The position numbers were made by a program, and so were the translations under genes. The notes under the pieces were generated by a model. That model saw only the letters and a list, made by a program, of their open reading frames with translations, did no database searches and was not told the origin of the DNA. This document shows, one piece after another, positions 60,101 through 63,900 of a stretch of 64,000 bases of DNA (position 1 is its first letter; the number at the start of each line of letters is the position of its first letter). The stretch is from Choristoneura fumiferana (taxonomy: Eukaryota > Arthropoda > Insecta > Lepidoptera > Tortricidae): positions 6,102,234 to 6,166,233 of the forward strand of contig NC_133499.1 in the NCBI RefSeq assembly GCF_025370935.1, read 5' to 3'.

Positions 60101-63100
60101 TTGGCAAGGTTATTTTATACAAAAAAAGTGGTGTGTCATTATTGTACAGTCAACTACGTAAAGATCGATACGACCAAAGTTACAAAAATACACACGACCA
60201 TAATAAATAAATAAATATTGGCCGTCTCCTGCGTTACCAAAATTGTCTCTGACGTTACCAAAAAATCGTACTTCTAACAAGATATTACACAGTTTAATAG
60301 GTTGAACTTACGTAGGATGGCATGTATTCATGTACACCATCTATTAAATTACAGAAAAAACATTATTGCTTACAAAAATCTGCAATTGTTTGAAAAATGT
60401 CGCGGACAGATTAGTGTCGGTAAAAAAGTTGATTGACCCAAATACGTACTTAATACATATTAAACATCCAAGACCCAAAAATTATCTTCAGTCAATAAAG
60501 ACGCGTATACATATTTTTGTAACTTGGACCGTATCGATCTTTTTGTAGTTGACTGTATAATATTTGTATCGCATTGTATTTTTCCGGAGCCGTGGTGGCC
60601 GAGCGGTCCGACCTATCGCCTCTCAAGCAGAGGATCGTTGGTTCAAACCCCGGCTCGCACCTCTTGAGTTTTTCCAAATTGCGAAATTACATTTGAAATT
60701 TACCACGAGCTTTACGGTGAAAAAAAAATGAAAGAAGCAATTCAATGGTGTGTGTGAAGTTCCCAATCCACAGTGGCCCGCGTGGGAACTACGGCCCAAG
60801 CCCTCTCATTCTGAGAGGAGGCCTGTGCCCAGCAGTGGACGTATATAGGCTGCGATGATGATGATGATGGTGATTGTATTGTTATGTCTGTCCACAGTTC
60901 TTCCTGGAGGTAGTATCCATTCTCATAGTGGTATGTTTGGTGAACTGGTGGCTCCTCCTGCCCACTGCCTTCGTCGCGTGCCTCCTGTTCCTGATGCGGG
61001 CCTGTTCCTCTCAGTACCAGTCGGGAGCTCAAGAGGATCGAGGCCATAGGTGAGTCGATGCTCCGCCCGGCGGAGCTCCTGTTCCTTGCTATAATGATTT
61101 GTGTAAACTTAGCTCCAAAGAATCTTCCGGTTGATTTTTTTTTCTTTACAAGCAACACGTGGTACTATTACTATACAGGGTTGATTCCGGGGTCCTAAGC
61201 CGGAGTGAAAGGGGTGAAGGGGAGATTCACACTGAGCAACTTTTACTATGGAACCAGCCACGAAATGGCAAAAAAAATCTGCTATTCCATACATTTCGGA
61301 TAGTTAGCGATCTTGATTAGATGTTTTTTTTTCGCGATTTTGGGCTGGTCCCATAGTAAAAGTTGCTCAGTGTGAATCTCCCCATCACCCCTTTCACTCC
61401 TGCCGATAAACCCGTAATCACCCAGTATATGCAAAAAGATAGTTTATAACCTACTTTTTATCTCGATATTCCTACGAGATAGGGATAAAATCTCGAAATA
61501 ACAACCGCTCGGCTTAAAGTCATGAAATTTGGTATATTGCTGGGCCTCTGGAATAAAACAGGCCACTTTTAGCCGATATTATCATGGGTAAGTATGTGGG
61601 TGGATAAAATCTTGAAATTTCATACGCTGGGTTTGGAGTCTTGTTACAGCCACCATGAACACCACGATATAAATTTATGGGAATTACCAGGGGAATTTTG
61701 TGAAATCCCGGAATTTCAATTCTATCTAACTACCAGATCGAATAGTTAACGCGTGCGAAGCCGTGGGTAAACTCTAGTTTAACTATATCCTTTGCAGCAC
61801 GCAGCCAGTCTTTAAACCACGCGACGGCCACGGTGTCCGGTCTAACAACTATACGGTCGACGCGCGCCGCGCCCGTCATCATTGCGCGGGAGTTCGACAA
61901 ACTACAGGTGTGTATAAATTTAATACATACATACATAATAATACATAATACATATTCGTGCAAAATTACAGCTCTCTAGCAAAGCCGCGGACGGACGGAC
62001 AGACACTGTTGTTCTATCCTCATTAACTCATTCGCTCTAAATTTTACTTTTAAAATGATGCGGCCGGTATTTGCCCCCAGGATCTCCACAGCTCAGCGTG
62101 GACTTTGGTGCTGAACACGAACCGAGCGTTCGGCTTTTGGATGGACATGATCTGCTGCCTCTATCTGGCGTGCGTCACGTTTAGCTTCTTCTTCTTCGCC
62201 AGTGAAGGTAATAATAACAATACAATACTCGTGCATTACGATATTTGGCTGTTTTTTTAAATTTAATTTATAGCTTTAAGCTTGACATTTCATTTTATCG
62301 AACGGAAAAACAATTTCTAAGTTACCTTTACATAGAACAGAGTTACAAAGGTTTTTAAATTCAAAATTAGACCGAGAAAGGCATATTTGCTTGTGTGTTG
62401 TTGTTGGTACACCTGAAAAGGTAGAGGGTTGGGGTATCTGTTCTATGAAATTATCTAATCGTTTACTAATTGACTTTAAAAAAAAAACTTTTTTTTTTAT
62501 TTCCGAAGCTAATGACGAATGGAAGAAGAAAAGTGAAGACTTTGCCAACCAGTAGAACACCGTTAAAAAAAAAACTTTTTCACTTCTCATGCTCGTAAAG
62601 TCGGTATTTAATATTATTTCATGCGAGAGTGGGATGGACAATGCGATGCGAGCTTCGATTTGCGAATTTTTTAGAAGCCCTACAGATATCACACAACGTC
62701 ATTGATGTTTTTCGTATTCGATCGACATTCGTTACTTTACTCGTATTGTGATCGGATGTGTTCAGTGCGTTTTCATGCTGGATATTAGGCGATGTAAAAT
62801 CACTTTTTACGCTCTAGTGCATAAAGTAAATCGTGTAAGACCAAGGCAATCAGGTGTCAACAAGCCACAAACAAAAAAGTTTCTATGTATTTTATTTAAT
62901 AATTTTTATTTTATGTAGAACTACAAATTGATTAAATCAAACGAAATTAATCAATAAAACTAAATATTAATAATTATAATTATAATAAGTATATCAATGC
63001 ATGAAAAATTAAAGGTACCTAGTAAGTGAACAATTGTTTCCACTGTTGCTATTTCATATCCTCTCAATCGAAGTGAAAAGCAGAGTGTAAAACTCTAGCA

Positions 63101-63319
63101 TTAAACCTATTTTCCCCTCGACGTGACGGCGAGGGTGGCTATATGAACGTCTCGGGTGAAATGGCTCGTTTTATGCTCTCGTTGTACAATCTACTGTTTT
63201 TTTTTTCAGACACGATCGGTGGCAACGTTGGTCTGGCCATAACGCAGGTGATCGGTTTGGTCGGCATGTGCCAGTACGGCATGCGGCAGACGGCAGAAGT
63301 CGAGAATCAGATGACATCG
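33028..63319 (+). CDS. ABCC-subfamily (MRP4-like) ABC transporter, 24 exons, 3' end outside window
   Basis: Gene-level entry. Exons join in phase, apart from one frameshift, into about 1060 residues. Order: short cytosolic N-terminus with NPREEAGLLSKLTFWW (the L0-type motif of short ABCCs; no TMD0), TMD1 (~75-440), NBD1 (~455-670) with Walker A GTVGAGKST, Q loop AAQDPWLF, signature LSGGQ, Walker B VYLLDD and H-loop VTH, a charged linker (~680-725), and TMD2 (~735-1064). NBD2 must follow past 64000. LMNEVIQSIEAIKMYAWEKAF is the ABCC coupling-helix signature. Family role: ATP-driven export of organic anions and conjugates across the plasma membrane; some lepidopteran ABCCs also act as midgut receptors for bacterial toxins, but nothing here assigns that. 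In NBD1 Walker B ends in DDP, without the catalytic Glu, as is normal for the degenerate site of ABCCs. Introns are loaded with mobile elements, so the gene spans over 30 kb. Exact orthology not resolved. Confidence 0.9.
33187..33832. mobile_element. hAT-type MITE enlarged by a LINE insertion
   Basis: CAGTGGCGTAGCTACCGGAG at one end and GGTTACCTAGCTATACGCCA CTG at the other match the MITE at 7163. A LINE tail with its own 12-bp duplication lies inside at 33266-33648. No clear 8-bp outer duplication remains. Confidence 0.83.
33266..33648 (-). mobile_element. RTE-type LINE 3' fragment with 12-bp TSD
   Basis: (CAT)n at 33266, then the reversed RT C-terminal region (the - strand encodes a GRPQTRWSDDL-type motif). 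GGGCTCTGACTT occurs at 33254-33265 and 33649-33660. 5'-truncated insertion. Confidence 0.88.
33960..34092. repeat. Large palindrome made from SINE-3 head
   Basis: ATACAAACTGAGACATGGAT and CAGAAAAAGAGACCAG on the left are mirrored on the right, around a GGGTTCGATTCCCAGC centre that is the tRNA-like B box of SINE-3. Confidence 0.85.
34174..34241 (+). repeat. 17-bp GC-rich minisatellite, 4 units
   Basis: Four perfect copies of GTCCCCGACGTGCCCCC. Preceded by a TCTCTTCTGTCTAGAAGAGA palindrome. Proline-rich ORFs over it are by-products. Confidence 0.93.
34281..34515 (+). repeat. Family H repeat
   Basis: TTAACCCCCGACGCAAAAAG, GGGTGGACCGATTTGAACGC and a GTTGGTTAGATTATA end. Confidence 0.8.
34635..34797 (+). 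mobile_element. SINE-1 3' fragment with hairpin insertion
   Basis: CTTAGTTTGGGACTAGGTCT and ATTAGTGTCAATGATGTCCC are SINE-1 text, separated by an 85-bp hairpin (34662-34746) with arms GGGAATTCAAAATCGGTTTT / AAAACCGGTTTTGAATTCCC. Confidence 0.82.
34846..34908 (+). CDS. ABCC exon 2 (N-terminal cytosolic)
   Basis: Small 63-bp exon, GACAG acceptor and GTTAGT donor, encoding YTRELFVKGRKGQLSISDVY. The LF-KG---L---DVY pattern is conserved in MRP4-like proteins. Confidence 0.87.
36181..36257 (+). CDS. ABCC exon 3
   Basis: Acceptor ACATTATAG, donor GTGAGT. Encodes CTPSHRAAPRGDALGEKW and KEELEKQ. The LGEKWKEEL helix just before TM1 is usual for the family. Confidence 0.86.
36811..37063 (+). repeat. 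Family H repeat
   Basis: TTAACCCCCGACGTAGAAAG to TTTTTGTTGATTAGGTTA, with the usual middle part. Confidence 0.8.
37066..37320 (-). mobile_element. RTE-type LINE 3' fragment
   Basis: The - strand ORF has NRGRPKRRWRDDLDAYNVGW and QEWSKRGEAFAQQWD, the usual RTE C-terminal end. It finishes with GCCCAGCAGTGGGACACAAA and ATAGGCTAGCGG, matching the SINE-2 tail. Confidence 0.82.
37349..37668 (+). mobile_element. SINE-2, full-length
   Basis: Head AGCCGTGGTGGCCTAGTGGT with B box GGGTTCAAACCCC, body ACCACGAGCTTTGCGGTGAA and end CCCAGCAGTGGGACGAATAT. Confidence 0.9.
37717..37819 (+). CDS. ABCC exon 4 (TM1)
   Basis: Encodes KGKTPSLLRAIVRIYGLKFI and IGNILFAFVDASI; PSL-RAI---YG is the family start of TM1. 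Donor GTGAGT. Confidence 0.88.
37867..38255 (-). mobile_element. SINE-3, partial, with hairpin end
   Basis: AAAATACAAACTGAAACATA and TATCTCAGCTTGTTTGTTTC match the fuller copy at 53795. It ends with a hairpin at 38186-38250 (CTTTTACGGTCATCCCGTAA and its complement). Confidence 0.78.
38432..39057. mobile_element. Inverted-repeat element, ~625 bp, ~120-bp arms
   Basis: TATAGTAGGAATTATTTGAA and AATAACGACTTTATTGTTTA on the left are mirrored by TAATAAAGTCGTTATTTCAA and AAATAATTCCCACTATA on the right. Ends only 14 bp before exon 5. No ORF. Confidence 0.85.
39072..39176 (+). CDS. ABCC exon 5 (TM1-TM2)
   Basis: Encodes LSIPMCLEGLINYFSPTHNG, then an Asn/Thr loop and AYLYAAGVVG. P--L--LINYF is conserved at the extracellular end of TM1. 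Confidence 0.88.
39195..40374. mobile_element. TIR element, 1.18 kb, carrying MITE-X
   Basis: AGTCTGTCCGGCGGCGTTAG at the left is mirrored by CTAACGCCGCCGGACAGACT at the right (about 31-bp arms, near perfect). The interior has no long ORF. MITE-X copy 2 sits inside. Begins 19 bp after the exon 5 donor. Confidence 0.85.
39241..39664. mobile_element. MITE-X copy 2
   Basis: ATGAGGGCTATCGTTTTTTG to CGCGATAGCCCTCAT, 424 bp, with internal GTTGCGTAGTCCCGTTTTTT. Same family at 58346 and (eroded) 5155. Confidence 0.88.
40986..41088 (+). CDS. ABCC exon 6 (TM2 and ICL1)
   Basis: Encodes FMAINASMMHPMLLWLLDMS, then KIRVGCCSLIYRK. The MKIRVGCCSLIYRK motif is one of the strongest ABCC signatures (coupling helix 1). 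Ends in phase 0 at GTAAGG. Confidence 0.9.
41170..41305. mobile_element. MITE-A fragment
   Basis: CGTATCTTGCCGTCCCGCTC, TTTAATACGAGAGTGAGAGG and GATACGAACTTCGG are family text. Confidence 0.7.
41381..41554. mobile_element. Inverted-repeat MITE with ~60-bp arms
   Basis: ATGAACTAAAAGAATTTCCT and CGCGACCTTGCGATAGCTAA are exactly mirrored at the right end. Pieces of the arm (AAGGTCGCGGGTGAGCAAAG) recur at 49885, 50310 and 59993. Confidence 0.88.
41618..41845 (+). repeat. Family H repeat
   Basis: TTAACCCCCGACACGAAAAG to GTTTGTTAGCTTATG. Confidence 0.8.
41951..42095. mobile_element. Inverted-repeat MITE
   Basis: AAAGTTGCTCACCTTTAAGC and AGGTAATTAGATAGAATT pair with AATTCTAACTACCTGCATTA and AGGTGTGCAACTTT. 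Confidence 0.8.
42428..42644 (+). CDS. ABCC exon 7 (ICL1 to TM4)
   Basis: Encodes VIVAERGSGGLAGRVLTLLT, ADAPRFDMACLF and two hydrophobic helices ending GVAFLLLFIPLQ. Where relatives have LS-TALGETTVGQVVNL the sequence here differs strongly and is about two residues shorter. The exon is very GC-rich. Donor GTGAGT. Confidence 0.85.
42715..42815 (+). repeat. SINE-2 3' fragment
   Basis: CTCAAGCCCTCTTATTCTGA and GCCCAGCGGTGGGACGTATA with a GATGATGAC end. Confidence 0.75.
43080..43300. repeat. Dispersed repeat, copy also at 63355
   Basis: TAATAAGTTTTTGGTTAAAA, TGCTGACTGTACTTTTTG and CATTTACATACCAAATTTCA are shared with 63355-63510. Confidence 0.7.
43325..43820 (-). repeat. Family H repeat (reverse) split by SINE-1
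   Basis: AACCAACAAAAATTTGGAAA to GTGGTCAAACTTATA, then SINE-1, then AACATCCCTTTTTGCGTCGG closes the repeat. Confidence 0.82.
43521..43783 (-). mobile_element. SINE-1, full-length, reverse
   Basis: Tail AAATAAATAAATAAAT at 43525; B box as GGGAATCGAACCCGGGACCT; A box as TCTCTAACCACTAGGCCATC. Inserted in a family H repeat. Confidence 0.88.
43845..44001 (+). CDS. ABCC exon 8 (ICL2)
   Basis: Encodes YLGKISSKLRRKTAVRTDNR, then IRLMNEVIQSIEAIKMYAWE and KAFARIIGEARK. This is the best-conserved non-NBD stretch in ABCC proteins. Donor GTAAGT. Confidence 0.92.
44040..44160 (+). repeat. Degenerate short repeat (TTTGGTTCATAACAT)
   Basis: Imprecise units around ATTGTTTGGTTCATAACATC begin about 40 bp after the exon 8 donor and resume at 44415-44560 after an inserted MITE. 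Confidence 0.7.
44164..44410. mobile_element. Inverted-repeat MITE
   Basis: TATGAAGGTGCCACGGAAAG and CCTAGTCACC pair with GGTGACTAGACACGTTCTTT and CCCTTCATA. Confidence 0.83.
44651..45004 (+). CDS. ABCC exon 9 (TM5-TM6)
   Basis: Longest coding exon (354 bp). Encodes MSWLRAVMISCVKLNTKVAI, FLSIISFLSFNNDLTAAKVF and LPLAITFTLEAYVSVKRMQE, then FLLMPEV, the usual end of TMD1 (RI--FLL-PE). Followed by a charged linker. Confidence 0.92.
45065..45620 (+). repeat. Degenerate short repeat (GCATAATATTAATT)
   Basis: Irregular units of GCATAACATTAATTGTCATA type fill nearly all of the intron between exons 9 and 10. Similar units are in the next intron near 45955-45985 and 46410-46455, and at 47810-47895. 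Confidence 0.7.
45634..45784 (+). CDS. ABCC exon 10 (linker into NBD1)
   Basis: Encodes QQTYIKSETNLEKLIKPPVL, then AHWKNSDAEVERKTLALSDV. The AHW-----TL-L-DVNL stretch is the A-loop region that stacks on the ATP adenine. Donor GTAAGT, phase 0. Confidence 0.88.
46037..46332. mobile_element. MITE with short inverted ends
   Basis: AACCACTTGACAGTCCGGAG and GACTGTCAAGTGGTT ends; CCGTCCGGG and CGGACGG inside. Confidence 0.72.
47168..47329 (+). CDS. ABCC exon 11 (NBD1 Walker A and Q loop)
   Basis: Encodes IKPETLTTILGTVGAGKSTL, then LLGILRELSPSEGRLEANGV and AYAAQDPWLFEAS. Walker A is GTVGAGKST (relatives GPVGSGKSS) and the Q loop is intact. Donor GTGAGT. Confidence 0.94.
47330..47420 (+). repeat. 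Degenerate repeat (AGTGGTCGACAG) at exon 11 donor
   Basis: About five units of AGTGGTCGACAGCGGCCT type begin 10 bp past the donor of exon 11. Confidence 0.75.
47537..47666 (+). CDS. ABCC exon 12 (NBD1 helical subdomain)
   Basis: Encodes VRQNILFGQDMDLRRYKQVI, then KCCQLKSDLEILSHGDKTVV and GERG. VRQNILFG and D-TVVGERG flank the signature motif in all ABCCs. Confidence 0.94.
48073..48185 (+). mobile_element. SINE-2 head fragment
   Basis: AGCCGTGGTGGTCTAGTGGT with B box GGGTTCAAAACCC, ending at ATGTGCGGAATTACA and a T run. Confidence 0.82.
48345..48650 (-). mobile_element. SINE-2, reverse copy
   Basis: ACGTCCCACTGCTGGGTACA, TTTTCCTTCACCGTAAAGCT and GGTCAAACCACTAGGCCCTC in reverse order. Confidence 0.83.
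48800..49059 (+). pseudogene. Two decayed tandem copies of the ABC-signature exon
   Basis: Unit 1 (~48805-48930) and unit 2 (~48931-49059) each repeat the intron end and exon start of the genuine exon 13. Each has ATGGGCAAAGTTGCCACT, CTCACGACACCCACT, a CCCCAG-like acceptor, TCTCTCTCTG in place of the LSGG codons, CTCGCTCGCTG, then CAATACACYGACRTTTATT for the QHADVY codons. Unit spacing is about 126-129 bp. The acceptor is damaged in unit 1 and the LSGGQ codons are lost in both, so neither can give a working NBD. Confidence 0.82.
49104..49213 (+). CDS. ABCC exon 13 (NBD1 signature and Walker B)
   Basis: Encodes GASLSGGQRARISLARCVYQ, then HADVYLLDDPLAAVDAK. LSGGQ binds the opposite nucleotide; LLDDP is Walker B with Asp in place of the catalytic Glu, normal for ABCC NBD1. 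The D-loop reads AAVD instead of the usual SAVD. It is the third and only intact unit of a local tandem triplication. Confidence 0.95.
49271..49601. mobile_element. Inverted-repeat MITE in SINE-1 remnant
   Basis: AGTGAGGTGGCTTTTTTAGT and CGAATGAGACCATACC pair with GGTATGGTCTCATTCGATGC and AATGTCACCTCACT. Flanked by SINE-1 text (GACACCAATTGACCTAG). Confidence 0.82.
49920..50165 (+). repeat. Family Q repeat
   Basis: GAGCAAGTGGGTCTCCTGAT to GCACAAGGTCCTACCACCTG; 3' neighbour is a MITE-A piece (50178-50310). Confidence 0.75.
50354..50660 (+). mobile_element. SINE-2, full-length
   Basis: GAAGCCGTGGTGGCCTAATG, B box GGGTTCGAACCCC, end GGCTGGGATGATG. Ends about 20 bp before the exon 14 acceptor. 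Confidence 0.9.
50683..50808 (+). CDS. ABCC exon 14 (NBD1 H-loop)
   Basis: Encodes VAQAIYEECIRGFLRHKATV, then LVTHHAQYARHADNVCVMRS and GK. The switch His is kept, but the usual THQLQYL reads THHAQYA. Directly preceded by a SINE-2 copy. Confidence 0.92.
51134..51268 (+). CDS. ABCC exon 15 (end of NBD1, start of linker)
   Basis: Encodes IVAQGTYHELQNGVPEFETL, then a Glu/Lys/Gln-rich segment ending KQESV. G-Y-EL is the standard end of NBD1. Confidence 0.9.
51290..51340. repeat. Perfect hairpin in intron 15
   Basis: AAAGTTACCAAGATTTATAG and its complement around GATTGTAATC, about 20 bp after the exon 15 donor. Could form a strong stem in the transcript. Confidence 0.85.
51367..51588. mobile_element. 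Inverted-repeat MITE
   Basis: AGGGCGGTTTCAGACTAGCG and CGCTGATCTGAAACCGCCCT ends. Interior with GCGTGTGCATACGC-like stretches. Confidence 0.83.
51808..52000 (+). repeat. Family H repeat, decayed
   Basis: TTAACCCCGGCACAAAAAGA, TTTGACCGCTATGTGTC and a GTCGGCGGTTTTTCAAC end. Confidence 0.68.
52490..52867. mobile_element. 378-bp MITE with 3-bp TSD (TCA), copy 2
   Basis: Same ends and nearly the same sequence as 31250-31627. TCA at 52487-52489 and 52868-52870. Confidence 0.9.
53305..53336 (+). repeat. GGAT/GGAC microsatellite
   Basis: GGATGGATGGACGGACGGAC followed by two more GGAC units. Confidence 0.9.
53795..54192 (-). mobile_element. SINE-3 with large palindromic end
   Basis: - strand tRNA-like B box (GGGTTCGATTCCCAG, seen as GGGAATCGAACCCAGG). 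AATACAAACTGAAATATAGA to CACCCGGACAAGAGAT. From 54055 an arm (ATTAAGATTGGTTTTTTGGA) is mirrored at 54150-54192 around the GGTCATCCCGTAAAA loop. Confidence 0.85.
54445..54582 (+). promoter_or_regulatory. Possible intragenic promoter/first exon, cut by the GC-rich element (weak)
   Basis: GTCAGTTTACAGAG resembles an arthropod initiator and is followed by GC-rich DNA. An ATG at 54547 opens MDYGEIRKQSIK and then a GT. The last codons overlap the end of the inserted element. It might be an alternative start within the ABCC gene, or chance. Confidence 0.15.
54571..55628. mobile_element. GC-rich element with ~115-bp inverted ends and LTR-like signals
   Basis: Left end CAATCAATCAAGGTATCATC and right end (complement) CAATCAATCGGGTTTTCATC, both continuing through CTCGGCCC, GGGGCGGGGATGC, TTGCCCCTTTC and CACAAATATGGCCGGGT. 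The interior is far richer in GC than the flanks. A + strand TTTTATATATGCG near 55271 and AATAAA near 55373 are spaced like the TATA box and poly(A) signal of an LTR. On the - strand a frameshifted ORF reads KKKASAPELRKKEPISTAQP and later VIQELIQVLQELLQAYQEGQ, then PIILRRLADLYEQRD-stop. No family recognised. It lies in the ABCC intron between exons 15 and 16. Confidence 0.7.
56031..56130 (+). CDS. ABCC exon 16 (linker)
   Basis: Acceptor TTGGTGACAG, donor GTAAGC. Encodes EHSHKLRSQRSMSEASQLSF, then NLDLDNNLDPTYEG. Serine- and Arg-rich, like the phosphorylated linker of relatives. Phase fits both sides. Confidence 0.82.
56391..56668 (+). repeat. Family T repeat, short copy
   Basis: GTTAGGGTTCCGTAGCCAAA to CGCACTTGGCCGGTTTTT; internally deleted relative to 14180. 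Confidence 0.8.
57006..57156 (+). CDS. ABCC exon 17 (first helix of TMD2)
   Basis: Encodes EVQHKGSVDNSVYIAYIKSG, then MTLMFALFVLAQVFYSSTDI and WLKEW. G-V---VY--Y-K and the D-WL--W pattern mark the start of TMD2. The donor is the less common GTCAGT and runs straight into GTCGTAGTC repeats. Confidence 0.9.
57157..57345 (+). repeat. Degenerate repeat (TTTAGTCAC/CATAGTCAT) from exon 17 donor
   Basis: GTCGTAGTCGTAGTCGCTTT, then irregular TAGTCAT/TAGTCAC units. It starts at the splice donor itself, whose GTCAGTCG fits the repeat. Confidence 0.82.
57665..57738 (+). CDS. ABCC exon 18 (extracellular loop)
   Basis: 74-bp exon encoding VNMEEANSAAVIAIRNNTPG and APPP. NNT is a possible N-glycosylation site in the first TMD2 loop, where relatives are often glycosylated. 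Confidence 0.82.
57790..58121. mobile_element. hAT-type MITE with 8-bp TSD
   Basis: CAGTGGCGTAGCGTAGTTGC start and a CACTATGCCATTG end. CGTCACAG at 57782-57789 and 58122-58129. Third relative of the 7163 family. Confidence 0.9.
58218..58345. mobile_element. Small MITE
   Basis: TTGACTAAGCGACATTTTT and AAAAATATGTCGCTTAGTCA A arms. Directly abuts MITE-X copy 3. Confidence 0.8.
58346..58765. mobile_element. MITE-X copy 3
   Basis: TGAGGGCTATCGTTTTTTGT to TTCGCGATAGCCCTCAT; ends 35 bp before exon 19. Confidence 0.88.
58801..58972 (+). CDS. ABCC exon 19 (TMD2 helix 2, ICL3)
   Basis: Encodes NLFNLSRNQCVYVYASLIGT, CILFTWNKLVLFYNTCIRAS and VALHDTMFR. The R-S--LH--MF motif is the ABCC coupling helix of TMD2. 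A MITE-X copy ends only 35 bp before the acceptor. Confidence 0.9.
58985..59345 (+). repeat. Degenerate repeat (TTTAGTCATTAGTAGAAAC) filling the exon 19-20 intron
   Basis: Units such as CTTTAGTCATTAGTAGA and AACTTCAGTCGCTAGTCGTC. A higher-order block of about 60 bp (TTAGTAGATATTTTAATCAA plus flanks) occurs three times at 59160-59310. It resumes at 59578-59675 after a SINE-2 insertion. Confidence 0.88.
59346..59577 (+). mobile_element. SINE-2, 5'-truncated, inserted in a minisatellite
   Basis: CACCTCTGAGTTTTTCGAAA to CCCAGCAGTAGGACGTATAT and (GAT)n. The same minisatellite lies on both sides. Confidence 0.87.
59704..59830 (+). CDS. ABCC exon 20 (ICL3)
   Basis: Encodes GVTNAPMWFFHHNPSGRILN, then RFSKDMGQVDTLLPVALVDC. 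NPSGRILNRFSKD-G--D--LP is a canonical ABCC block. Confidence 0.95.
60147..60555. mobile_element. Mariner-type MITE opened by nested repeats
   Basis: CAGTCAACTACGTAAAGATC and its complement at 60520-60555, TA on both sides. Inside: SINE-1 tail text (AATAAATAAATAAATATTGG; CATATTAAACATCCAAGACC) and, within that, family P (60222-60440). Confidence 0.8.
60589..60868 (+). mobile_element. SINE-2, full-length
   Basis: GAGCCGTGGTGGCCGAGCGG head, B box GGTTCAAACCCC, tail TATATAGGCTGCGATGATGA. Ends about 30 bp before exon 21. Confidence 0.88.
60898..61049 (+). CDS. ABCC exon 21 (TMD2), contains a frameshift
   Basis: The 5' part reads FFLEVVSILIVVCLVNWWLL then LPTAFVACLLFLMR in phase with exon 20. The 3' part reads STSRELKRIEAI, the conserved family sequence, but in a frame displaced by one base; the switch lies between about 60993 and 61012. 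Splice sites are good (CCACAG, GTGAGT), and exon 22 fits the second frame. So the window carries one extra base, or lacks two, in this exon. Confidence 0.85.
61195..61407. mobile_element. Inverted-repeat MITE
   Basis: CGGAGTGAAAGGGGTGAAGG and AGATTCACACTGAGCAACTT are mirrored by AAGTTGCTCAGTGTGAATCT and CACCCCTTTCACTCCTGCCG. Confidence 0.87.
61798..61907 (+). CDS. ABCC exon 22 (ICL4)
   Basis: Encodes RSQSLNHATATVSGLTTIRS, then TRAAPVIIAREFDKLQ. The (T)RS----H----T--GL-TIR block is well conserved. Confidence 0.92.
62081..62207 (+). CDS. ABCC exon 23 (TMD2 helix 5)
   Basis: Encodes DLHSSAWTLVLNTNRAFGFW, then a hydrophobic helix MDMICCLYLACVTFSFFFFA. DLHSSAW--------FG-W-D matches the family. 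Confidence 0.92.
62590..62690. mobile_element. MITE-A fragment
   Basis: ATTATTTCATGCGAGAGTGG and GCGAGCTTCGATTTGCGAAT are family text. Confidence 0.55.
63210..63319 (+). CDS. ABCC exon 24 (TMD2 helix 6), last in window
   Basis: Encodes TIGGNVGLAITQVIGLVGMC, then QYGMRQTAEVENQMTS in phase 0 before GTGAGT. The Q-G-RQ-AEVENQM-S block directly precedes NBD2, whose exons must lie past 64000. Confidence 0.93.
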
Positions 63320-63354
63320 GTGAGTTCATAGGGTAAATCGGCAATTACTGGCCA

Positions 63355-63900
63355 CCTTTTACCCATTAACAAGTTTTTGGTAAAAAAAAATATTTTTAAT
63401 ACAAGATTTTTTTGCTGACTGTACTTTTTGTCGACTTTACTTGCATTGTCACCCAAACTACATTTGTATATCAAATTTCAAGTCCATGCCATTAACCGTT
63501 GAAGAGTTCTGTCCTGTGGAGACGATCCTGGCCGGACCACCAGGATGTCACTATCAGATTATTGTATTGTAACGCAATTTATTTATTTATTTACATACGT
63601 ATGCTAAATTTTAAGTTATCCGACTACTGGAAGTTGGTCGAATTCAACTGCAAGATTTGATTGAAGATCTAATAACAAACGGGGGATTACTAATGTATGG
63701 GCAAAAAACTTTTCCCAAAGTTTCCCAAAATATTTTACTCAAATTATCATTTGGCAAAAAATCATTTGCCAAAAAAAGTTATCGCAATTTTACAGTTAAT
63801 TTTTTTTTTGGCAAATTATTGTTTCACAAATAATTACTTAGTCATGTTTCATATTACCTACCAAGTATTATATAGTCAAATGTAATCGTTTGGCATAACG
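63355..63900 (+). repeat. Dispersed repeat, then degenerate TTTGGCAAAAAATCATTTG repeats
   Basis: 63355-63510 matches 43080-43300. 63690-63900 holds irregular TTTCCCAAA/TTTGGCAAAA units in the intron after exon 24. Confidence 0.65.
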
